DNA of 64,000 nucleotides, taken from positions 2,294,001-2,358,000 of the forward strand of contig OX337232.1 of the NCBI GenBank assembly GCA_946965045.2, read 5' to 3'. This document shows positions 10,492-18,294 of this stretch, one piece after another; within the stretch, counting starts at the first letter, position 1, and each line of letters starts with the position of its first letter. The notes under the pieces were generated by a model. It searched no databases. It was not told the DNA's origin and saw only the letters and a program-made list of their open reading frames with translations. The position numbers were made by a program, and so were the translations under genes. The DNA comes from Epithemia pelagica (lineage: Eukaryota; Bacillariophyta; Bacillariophyceae; Surirellales; Surirellaceae).

Positions 10492-12165
10492 TCAATGGTT
10501 TTCCTCGTCGTCTTCATTGGTCTCCTCATCGTCCTCATTGGAGTCGTCGTTTCCCACCTCCTCTTCTTCTTCCTCCTCATTGGCATCCTGGAACTCCTCT
10601 TCTTCCTCTTCATCCTCATTCTCATCATGCTCTGAATTTTCATCTTTATCGTTATCTGACAAGGCATCAAGCAATCTACGAGAGAAGTTGCTCTCTTTTT
10701 CCATATTGTCCGATTGTTCATCGCTCCGACCTGATTGAGTCGATCGTTGTTTGTTCTCTTTCTTCTTCTTCTGTCTAGGAGACCGCCTCAATTCTTCGCT
10801 TCCTGATGACCTTTTTCTCGGTGGTGGTGGATTTGTCTTCTTTGTCGTTGACTTGGAACTGGATGTTGTTCTAATTTTGGACTGCTTGGCCTTCTTCTGA
10901 CTCGAAGTTGTTGGTGTTTGGTTAGCCTTCCTCTTCTTCTTTGACCCAGATTCAGATCCTGCCGTATCGTCCTTTTTTTGGCTCATCGCTTTTCTCTTTC
11001 GTTCCTCGACTGCTTGTTTCCTTGATCTTTCTAGTGATTCAAGACGGTCCATTTCTTCCTGTAGATGAACTGTGATGGCTTCATCTGTGTCGATGTCTTC
11101 TTCGACATCACTTTCCTCATTGTGATCACTGACATCAGACAAGTCCAATGATACTGGCTGTATGTCGTCTGCTGGCATCGGTACTGTGTCGTCGTTGTTG
11201 TCGTCTCCCAAGTCTGGATAGTACTCGTATACAGGTTCCGGTGTGCTACTTGCGAGAATATCGGTCGGCGGATTTTTCTTTGCGTTGAAATCTTCCAATT
11301 CTTTAGTCGCTTCCTTCAACAACATGTTCCTCAGATATTCTGCCTGCTCTGTGTTCTCGAACAAGTGTGGAGCCCGCTTCTTGCCAGGACCCGAGTGTGC
11401 TTCTGCCCCAACTTCTGTCGACGGCGGACTTGTTGCATCTGGATTGTGTTCGTCCGCTACCGTAGGTGCTTCATTTGCTGTTGTGTTTGTACCTGTGGCA
11501 TCTTGCCTTGTTGTTGCTTGGTTGTCTCCCCCCTCTTGCGAGTAGTTTCCGATCGTTACATTAGTAGTATTGCCATTGTTATCGTCGTCTTCGTCGTCCT
11601 CAATGACAATCACATCTTGTTCCTTCTTTTGATTTTCTAAGGCAATCTCCCTTTGAACAATATCCAATCGGATTTTTCGTGTCAGCTTCTCCATCGCCCT
11701 CATCTCGAAGTTCTTGGCGGTAGTTTTGGTCTGCAACTTGTTTTGTTGAAACCACGAACCAAGGGAAAACACACGCTCTTGGAAGGCGTTTGTGGCGGGC
11801 TTCGTGAGCCATATGACAGCTGTTGGGAAGACATGTTGGTAGTTGTCCTTGTTTTTCTCCCACCATCCCATGACGTCGAAATACTTTCCCACAACAAGGA
11901 AATCAGTATCTTGGCATGCCGCAATGAACTGGGCTTTTTCCGGCCCTTTCCATTTCTTGGACTCGGTAGTGTATGCCTCAGTAGGGTATTTAGTGATCGC
12001 CTCTTGCCATCGACCATCGATTTCTCTTTTACATGCACGACGAAAATCTCGGAGACTATCTTCGCATGTTTGTCTCAAGACCTTGGCCACACGGGCTTCT
12101 TCCTCAGCAGCAGACGCCTTACCAGTAATGTTCAATAATGCTCTCTCGTTCAGTTCCTGAGATTC
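10492..12165 (-). CDS. hAT transposase C-terminal half (dimerisation domain, charged tail)
   Basis: This is the same reading frame as the upstream half at 12166-14346, separated only by a TGA at 12166-12168. Near its start are a WWEKNKDNY segment and then PATNAFQERVFSLGSWF, which match the hAT C-terminal dimerisation domain (WW..., then SERxFS). It is followed by about 400 residues of acidic, Ser/Thr- and Lys-rich low-complexity sequence ending in Glu/Asp runs. No ATG occurs close to the beginning, so it is best read as the continuation of one transposase rather than a separate protein. A 48-nt in-frame intron (12157-12204, GTACCG to CTCAG) would remove the TGA and join the halves into about 1268 residues. 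True nonsense or readthrough are the alternatives. Confidence 0.75.
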   Translation of the reverse strand, partial: ESQELNERALLNITGKASAAEEEARVAKVLRQTCEDSLRDFRRACKREIDGRWQEAITKYPTEAYTTESKKWKGPEKAQFIAACQDTDFLVVGKYFDVMGWWEKNKDNYQHVFPTAVIWLTKPATNAFQERVFSLGSWFQQNKLQTKTTAKNFEMRAMEKLTRKIRLDIVQREIALENQKKEQDVIVIEDDEDDDNNGNTTNVTIGNYSQEGGDNQATTRQDATGTNTTANEAPTVADEHNPDATSPPSTEVGAEAHSGPGKKRAPHLFENTEQAEYLRNMLLKEATKELEDFNAKKNPPTDILASSTPEPVYEYYPDLGDDNNDDTVPMPADDIQPVSLDLSDVSDHNEESDVEEDIDTDEAITVHLQEEMDRLESLERSRKQAVEERKRKAMSQKKDDTAGSESGSKKKRKANQTPTTSSQKKAKQSKIRTTSSSKSTTKKTNPPPPRKRSSGSEELRRSPRQKKKKENKQRSTQSGRSDEQSDNMEKESNFSRRLLDALSDNDKDENSEHDENEDEEEEEEFQDANEEEEEEEVGNDDSNEDDEETNEDDEENH

Positions 12166-14346
12166 TCAAAAGTTGCGGAAAGCATTGAACTTTTTGAACG
12201 GTACATTTGCAGTTGGAAGTGAGTTGGTCGCTTGAGTCGTATTGCTTTGGGTTGTAGGAGTGCTGCTCTGTTGTTGTGTTGCCATCAACGAACCAATTCT
12301 GGAGTACAACTTGTTCGAGAATTTTTTGATCATGTCCCTGAGAAAAAGTTCCTTCACACGGGCGCCATCGTTCTGATCATACACTCCCAATGATTGGAAG
12401 AACTTAACAAAGATGTTCGTCATCAATGGATGGGCCATAAGAGCCTTTTCGGAGTCATCATTGATGGAACCACCATCGTCACGGACTCTACGCCGTTCCG
12501 CCAACAAGGTCTTGAACTCAGCAATGATACGTCGAATAAGAGTCCGTGGACCTGCTTTCAACTCCCCAAAAGACATGGGATCCCGTTGGCGATCTAATTG
12601 GGAAATGGTTATGTCTTCATTCCATCGTTTGTTGACTGGTGTTGTAAGTTTCACTGGAAGACAACCAATGGAATTGACTGTATTCTTCATTCGATGAGCA
12701 TAAGACCGGGCGAGATAAATTTGCATTAGGGCAGCGGAAGAGGATCCTGGTTCGTCGGACTGAATGGAGATGGAAACCTCCTGTAGTACGACCAAGATTG
12801 CCTCGTATTGGGCCAGTGTTTCCCATTGTTCCTGCTGTGGATAACTCTCTTTGAAGTCAGGGTCGGTCCCAAAGTGACGTGAGGCGTAGTCGTCAAAGCA
12901 CCATTTGTTCCTCAACAAATACTGGATGGTAAGCACACATCCAGAAACACGTGTTTCATTAGGTAGCGGAATCTGGACTACGCTTTGGTTCATACGTTCC
13001 ATTTCTGTGCGAACAGTATCAAACCGGTGGTTTGCCTTCTTGGACATCAACCACGCTGCAAATTTTTTGAATTCTGAGTACAGCTCCACAAAAGCCTTGT
13101 TGTCATCCACCACTCTCTTATCTCTCGTCCGGACAACCAACCCTGTGGCGTGTTTCAAGACCAATTCGGCCTTATGCATGTCGCATTTGCCCACATTGGA
13201 CGAACCCGTTATATATTTCCCTGCAAGCACAGCCGAAGCCGTGTTGTCGTTGACGGACGAGCAGAGATCACTTTTGTGAAAGCCCACTGTCTGTAGTAAA
13301 GAGTGAGTCAGTCGCGCAACTTGTACAGCAGTGTGACCTTTAGTCTGTGCCAAACCAATTGGGATGCGATACACGGCACAATTGCGAGGATCACAGAACA
13401 TGACAGTGACCCCAAGTACATCGTACTTCTTAGCCTGCCACACATCATGACATACAGTGGCGAAAGGGATTTCCTGTCGGCAAACCTTTTTGTAGTGTTG
13501 CCGGACACGATAGGAAAGCTTGGACACTGTTCTGATGAAATCTTGATACGAAGCAACACGCATGGATGTTACTTCGCGACGACTGATCACCTCAGGCCTG
13601 GATTCACGAAGAAGATTCGCATTTTTGATAGCAAAGTCGATCATCTTGCGGAACTCTGGCTTCTCCACAATAGAAGCGGGTAGGCAACAGTCGTTGACGC
13701 ACTGGTATATGTGTTGCTGCATTTGTTGTCGAATGTTTCTCTTCGTGATCATTCCAGATCCATCGCCACGATACATTGTCATTGTCGTTTGCGTCGGACT
13801 AGGTTGTTCTGGTTCGTTCGGATCGTCCTTTGTTCCTGGGATGACGAAGTCTTTGTGCTTTCCGTCAGTATGCTGTTTTATATTGGAGGGCTTGCCGGTC
13901 AGCATGACAACTGCATTAGACAATGGAGTCTCGGGGTCCTTCATACACAACGGGCATAGAACACATCGCTTGGCAATGAAGGAAAACGGAGTTTTGTAGT
14001 CGGCCTTGTTAGGAAACTTCTTTGCTGCTGAGGCTTGTTCTTTTTGGGCAGCCTTGAAAGCTTCGTTGATGCGTTGGAAACCTTTATACATGGTCAAATT
14101 CTGTGGATCGTGAGAACTCACAAAGGCCGAGAACTGTACCCAGTCAATGTGGACAGCAAATTTCCAAAGGGGCGACACATTGTGATGTCCAAAGTGGTCG
14201 GAAGGTAGCTCTTGACATTTGGGAACAATCTCCTTTTCTTGTAGGATGAACGACCGGAGAGACTTCTGTTGTGCAGCAATTACTTTCTCCGATTTCTTTC
14301 TCTCAGCATCACGGTCAGCTTTCTTTTTCTTTTGACGGATGGGCAT
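12166..14346 (-). CDS. hAT transposase N-terminal half (BED finger, RNase H-like core)
   Basis: The likely start is the ATG at 14346 (MPIRQKKKKADRDAERKK); the frame stays open 66 codons further upstream. The basic N-terminus is followed by a BED-like finger (CPLCMKD ... HTDGKH). The catalytic region shows the first Asp in TVCHDVWQAKKYDVLGV, the second in SSVNDNTASAVL, and the hAT motif CDMHKAELVLKHA. The frame ends with TGA at 12166-12168 after a Thr/Gln/Asn-rich linker, just before the dimerisation domain encoded by the next in-frame segment. Without that segment the protein would probably not multimerise. It lies within perfect inverted repeats, convergent to the glycosylase gene. Confidence 0.85.
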   Translation of the reverse strand: MPIRQKKKKADRDAERKKSEKVIAAQQKSLRSFILQEKEIVPKCQELPSDHFGHHNVSPLWKFAVHIDWVQFSAFVSSHDPQNLTMYKGFQRINEAFKAAQKEQASAAKKFPNKADYKTPFSFIAKRCVLCPLCMKDPETPLSNAVVMLTGKPSNIKQHTDGKHKDFVIPGTKDDPNEPEQPSPTQTTMTMYRGDGSGMITKRNIRQQMQQHIYQCVNDCCLPASIVEKPEFRKMIDFAIKNANLLRESRPEVISRREVTSMRVASYQDFIRTVSKLSYRVRQHYKKVCRQEIPFATVCHDVWQAKKYDVLGVTVMFCDPRNCAVYRIPIGLAQTKGHTAVQVARLTHSLLQTVGFHKSDLCSSVNDNTASAVLAGKYITGSSNVGKCDMHKAELVLKHATGLVVRTRDKRVVDDNKAFVELYSEFKKFAAWLMSKKANHRFDTVRTEMERMNQSVVQIPLPNETRVSGCVLTIQYLLRNKWCFDDYASRHFGTDPDFKESYPQQEQWETLAQYEAILVVLQEVSISIQSDEPGSSSAALMQIYLARSYAHRMKNTVNSIGCLPVKLTTPVNKRWNEDITISQLDRQRDPMSFGELKAGPRTLIRRIIAEFKTLLAERRRVRDDGGSINDDSEKALMAHPLMTNIFVKFFQSLGVYDQNDGARVKELFLRDMIKKFSNKLYSRIGSLMATQQQSSTPTTQSNTTQATNSLPTANVPFKKFNAFRNF

Positions 14347-14546
14347 GATGATATAATGATTGAAGGAAGCACTGATGGACAAGAGAGACTTGTTGCTGTT
14401 GTTGTAGATTATGAGAGGACAACAAGTTACAAGGGACCGAGAGGCAACAACATTCATCCATGTTGGCATGAGACATGGATTGAAAGATATAGGTGCAAGC
14501 GATTTTGGAGATGAATGAGAGAGTGGAGAGGCTACTTGCTCCATAC

Positions 14547-14892
14547 TGTGATGTACTTATGGACTTAGAAGTAGATATATACAAATAATAGTACTTACCG
14601 ATAGAGCTTTAAGTACGAAGAGAGGAGCTAAGGTACTTGATAGGGGTACTTAAGGTGCCGGTGAGGAGTAATGGTACTTGATAAGGGTACTTAAAGGATG
14701 AGGGTGAGGGAAGTGGTGCTTCATTAAGGGTACTTAAGGTGGAAAAAAAAAGAGACGGTACTTGATGAAGAAGGCCTTGCGAAAAGTAAAGGAATTGGTA
14801 TTGATCGAAGGGACTTGGACAAAGGCAAAGGCAAAAGTACTGAAAAAGTACCGTTTTGGCGAAAAATGGGTACTTGGTACTTCACAACCCTG
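14547..14892. repeat. Right subterminal GTACTT/AAGTAC cluster of hAT element 2
   Basis: Repeated GGTACTT(A/G)A units at roughly 25-40 bp spacing run up to the right 16-bp inverted repeat and mirror the left cluster. They are probable transposase-binding sites. Confidence 0.75.
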
Positions 14893-15117
14893 ATTAGTTG
14901 TAGCCTTATGGAGTATGCGTGCTCGGTGTACTTGTACTTGTTGGCCGCCGTCGATTGGTTCGCGATTCGCGATGCGCCTCAAGATTTATGTGATTGGCCC
15001 GCTCACGTACTCCCCCACGGCGCCCGCGCGTTTTGTTGACCGTTGAAGAAAATAAAAAACGAGGGAAATCTTTTTGCGTCTCTTCGGTCATATGCATGTT
15101 GCGAGTTGTGATTGAAG

Positions 15118-16518
15118 ATGATGGGAAATGTCAAAAGAAGACTGTCATCAGCTATTTGGTTGCCGTTTTTCTGTTCGGTGGTCATCGATGCAGGGACCGT
15201 CGACGTTGTCCATGAGCGTGAAATAACGGTGGAAGCTCCCGGTATCATTGCAGAAAACGGAACGGGAGGCTCCAAACGAAGCTCCACTCCAACCAGGCTG
15301 ACGACAGAGGAGCATGGCCAACGCCAAATTGAATGGGTCCGATCTCATGGAGCATTCGTCCATTCGAGTTTTGAAATCCGTCGTGAGGATCCTCTCGATC
15401 CAACTTCCCGATACGGAGTCTATGCGAAAACGGATATTGCCAACTCTGAACTGATCCTTTCCATTCCTCGCAAATGCCTAATCACACCCAAAGGGGAGGC
15501 TTCGGATGTGTGTGGAACCGTGGAAGCTTTGGCTGATGAGATGCAATTGGGCGAAGAGTCGTTCTACGAGCCCTATGTAAGCTATCTCAAAACTCAAACT
15601 TCGGGTGGACAGCTACCTACTATGTGGTCCGTGCAGGGCAAGGAATTTCTGCTCGAGCTTCTTGGATGGACTAGTGAGACTGGAGGGGTTACTATTCCTC
15701 CCTTTAATGTTATTCAAGCAGGTCACGACTGTTCCGAAACGAACGATTATTCAGAAGTGGCCAATATGTTGGTTATACAGCGATCTTGGGATGAAATTCT
15801 CATTCCGGTTTGGGATATGGTCAGTCACAGAAACGGGCACTGGACCAACGTGGCGGAGGCGTATTCTGTCTTTGACGAACAGCACCCTGTCACAGTCAAA
15901 GCCACACGTGACATCAAAGCAGGCGAAGAACTGTTTATGAGTTACGATCATTGTCCAGATTGTCAGGGCCGATTGCGTACCTATGGAACACCAGAAATAT
16001 TGCGCGATTATGGATTCGTAGAAATGTTTCCGCAAAAATGGGTGTTTCATGGTTATGGGGTGTCCATTGGACTGGATTATAACTACAAGCTCAAGGAGAC
16101 GGGAGGTCGTTTCGATGACGATAAGTTGTTGTTTCAATGGTATTCCAGACCTGCCAGTCCTAGAGCGGTCAGCTATTTTAAATCCGAAATTGAGCGCTTA
16201 TTGCAGATGGATGTGGCAACCAAACCCCAACAGATTCCATCGCATGAGTGGGAAGTTGCTGTAGTGTACCATGCAGCCATTCTTCGGGCTATGCGGCGTG
16301 TTGTGCTTGAGTCAGAGCTGTTGTCAACTGTGGCGAATGATAAGACACCGGCTTTGTTTGACCAATGTCAACGCGATTTAGAAGCCAGTCAGAACCGTTT
16401 GCAAGAGGCTTCGGCGTCGGTCGCGTCACTGATGGAACAGATAAAGGCATTGTATAATGAAGCCGACGAACTGCGTCGCCAACTCGCAAGCCATGCACAA
16501 GATTCCGTTTCGGAGTAG
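15118..16518 (+). CDS. SET-domain protein lysine methyltransferase, secretory signal
   Basis: The ATG at 15118 gives 466 residues. The N-terminus is a hydrophobic signal or anchor (LSSAIWLPFFCSVVIDAG). The SET fold follows: a first strand region RYGVYAKTDIANSELILSIP, an inserted domain, then IPVWDMVSHR with VKATRDIKAGEELFMSYD and RLRTYGTPEILRDYGFVE. This order, with the SH/NH-like motif and the Tyr of MSYD, is typical of the Rubisco-LSMT/SETD3-type class, which uses S-adenosylmethionine to methylate Lys (or His) of non-histone proteins. A helical Rubisco-LSMT-like C-terminal region follows, ending in a coiled coil. The substrate is unknown. The start lies only about 220 bp from the right end of hAT element 2, so both hAT insertions separate this gene from its older upstream region. 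Confidence 0.85.
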   Translation: MMGNVKRRLSSAIWLPFFCSVVIDAGTVDVVHEREITVEAPGIIAENGTGGSKRSSTPTRLTTEEHGQRQIEWVRSHGAFVHSSFEIRREDPLDPTSRYGVYAKTDIANSELILSIPRKCLITPKGEASDVCGTVEALADEMQLGEESFYEPYVSYLKTQTSGGQLPTMWSVQGKEFLLELLGWTSETGGVTIPPFNVIQAGHDCSETNDYSEVANMLVIQRSWDEILIPVWDMVSHRNGHWTNVAEAYSVFDEQHPVTVKATRDIKAGEELFMSYDHCPDCQGRLRTYGTPEILRDYGFVEMFPQKWVFHGYGVSIGLDYNYKLKETGGRFDDDKLLFQWYSRPASPRAVSYFKSEIERLLQMDVATKPQQIPSHEWEVAVVYHAAILRAMRRVVLESELLSTVANDKTPALFDQCQRDLEASQNRLQEASASVASLMEQIKALYNEADELRRQLASHAQDSVSE

Positions 16519-16648
16519 GTCCTGGACCATACAGAAACCGTAGAACCGGGAAGTGAATGTTCGCAGCCATGTACCACGTTGATCAAGACTCCATACGATC
16601 CATACCAAACTTCATGTTCCAATAAGTGCAACTAGACGTAATATTTGC

Positions 16649-17681
16649 TTAACGCCAATCGTAATCGAGTAGCGCATAGCTGTCTCCCATATATGGGAGA
16701 CAGCTATGCGCTACTCCCTTAACTTTGACTTCCATTAACTTCATCAAAATTCACTTTCATCCAAATCTGACTTCATCGTTCGATAGATCTTAGAATTCTG
16801 AACAACTTCATATATGATAGTCTACAGTAAAGATCCACTCATTAGCTTGATATTTGAACTTGAAAAATTGGTGATTTTCCTCATTTTCACTCATTTACGT
16901 CTTCCATCGGCTGAGCCCCAACTTTAGTACCCTTTATACATGTGACATCTGCACCAATTGTTGCACAACTCTCCATTCTGCAAGTCTATATGGCAAAGAA
17001 GGCCTTGACCAAAGGAAATGTCCTTCCGACCCTTCCCTGCGGAAAATGACGACCGTGAGTCGGCGCAACTGGATTCGTCGCGATGGCTCATCGAGCCACA
17101 TGCCGAGCAACCCGTCCAAGATATCGATCCCAGATGCCAAGCGACCCGTCCAAGGTGCTATCAACCTTGCACCTGAAGCCAGTACAACAGTACTCGAGGA
17201 AGCTGATGATGAGGAGGCAGATATACACAAGAAAGAGGAGAAGGACTGCCGACAACAGCAATATGGAAGAAGACGAGAACAAAACACGAGACAGCAACGA
17301 TAATGGTGAGGACGACGAAACGACAGAAATCCATGGATTGTGAGAACAACAGTAGATAGGAATAAACATAGATTTGTAAGTGTGAAGAGTTATTTTGTTG
17401 ACTTCTCGTATCACTACATCATGGTCGCTACATCATGGTCACATCATGGTGCCACCATCATGGACTAGGTGCCAACATCACAGACTAGGTGCCACTTGTA
17501 TGACGGAGGGGGCCATTGTAATTCGATGAGACCTGTGTTTTAAGGTTAAAACAGCCTCTGTTAAGGCGCTCGCATGGGAGACAGCAAATTCGAGCATCTG
17601 GTTGACTCCCATAAAATTTTTGGGAGACAGCTATTTGATACTCCGATAAGCTTAAAACCCGTTCTTTACGATTGGCGTTAA
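16649..17681. mobile_element. Non-autonomous piggyBac-type element with TTAA ends
   Basis: The 1033-bp unit is bounded by TTAA at 16649-16652 and 17678-17681. It has 16-bp inverted ends TTAACGCCAATCGTAA / TTACGATTGGCGTTAA (TTAA included). TTAA target sites are the hallmark of piggyBac elements. Its right end, read inward, matches the left end of the transposase-bearing element at 59437: about 34 of the first 35 bases agree, and repeated CTGTCTCCC blocks follow. Inside there is no transposase; only short Arg/Glu-rich frames and a 48-bp palindrome near the left end are seen. It is most simply an internally deleted or MITE-like relative mobilised by the large element's transposase. Confidence 0.82.
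16668..16715. repeat. Perfect 48-bp palindrome near piggyBac-type end
   Basis: Positions 16668-16691 are the exact reverse complement of 16692-16715, centred on CCATATATGG. The core CTGTCTCCCA/TGGGAGACAG recurs near the other end (about 17574-17632) and in the subterminal region of the element at 59437. It is a likely transposase-binding subterminal repeat that has become palindromic; it could also form a hairpin. Confidence 0.85.
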
Positions 17682-18294
17682 ATGGCCTGTGTAAATTGTC
17701 GGCTTCAGGCTTTCGTTTTTCAAAAGGGGTGGTATCATAAACATTACCCAAACGTGACGAAAAGGACCTTCGCTCCTAACTAGGAGTATAGTATTAATAC
17801 TTCCCGGTGTCGAGTCCTTTCAAGGAGGGAACGCCCGGCGCGGAGGGTAGAATGACGAGGAGGGCAATGGTCGAGGAGGGCGCACGCCCGACAAGACAGT
17901 TGCCCGTCGAGTCATTCTCCCGACAAGCCGGGCGCGCCCGACGCGAGAGGACGGCCAGACACAGGGAAGTAGTAAACTTACTCCCTATCAAGCTGTGTAG
18001 GTAGTGAGAAATTCCTGAAAGCCATGTCACAAAGTGTCACACAAGTGTCACACAAGTGTCACACACGAGAGGGAAACCGCGCGACTCGCACGAAACTACT
18101 TCCCGGTTGTACAAAAACTTCATAGTGTAGTATAAAAATGTGAGACGAACTACCTACACAGTCTGGTATGGAGTTAGAATGATACGAAGTAGCTACCCAT
18201 AGCTCTTTTCCTCTAGAGAACAACGCAATGGGGTGCGGAGTGCGGAACAAACACGAGAGTTGGTGAATGGTTGGTGTGAGAAGATCCTGATACC
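17682..18294. other. Intergenic with short repeats
   Basis: No gene is seen. A GC-rich patch (17820-17960) contains several CCCGAC/GTCGGG-type blocks. At about 18024-18066 the unit GTGTCACACAA is repeated in tandem with slight variation. The 13-mer CTGTGTAGGTAGT near 17992 recurs inverted near 18150. The last part is the upstream region of the PGAP1-like gene. Confidence 0.5.

Larger units (their letters stand above)
8161..14892. mobile_element. Complete hAT-type transposon with DNA glycosylase cargo (element 2)
   Basis: The ends are perfect 16-bp inverted repeats, CAGGGTTGTGAAGTAC at 8161-8176 and its complement at 14877-14892. They are flanked by a perfect 8-bp target duplication ATTAGTTG (8153-8160 and 14893-14900). 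The 6.73-kb element holds a plus-strand gene for an endonuclease III-like DNA glycosylase (8718-10445). Tail to tail with it, 46 bp away, is a minus-strand transposase coding region (10492-14346) split by one TGA. Both subterminal regions carry many GTACTT/AAGTAC motifs. Perfect ends and target duplication point to a recent insertion. The whole cargo lies inside the inverted repeats, so it must move with the element. Confidence 0.93.

Noticed and set aside
12166-12168. TGA as selenocysteine in the hAT-2 transposase
   Set aside because: No selenoprotein family match and no SECIS-like structure noticed; an intron or nonsense change is simpler.
13303-13999. Several plus-strand frames opposite the hAT-2 transposase
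   Set aside because: Shadow frames of a minus-strand gene with clear hAT motifs.
17046-17343. Arg/Glu-rich overlapping frames inside the small piggyBac-type element
   Set aside because: Low-complexity, overlapping on both strands and without transposase motifs.
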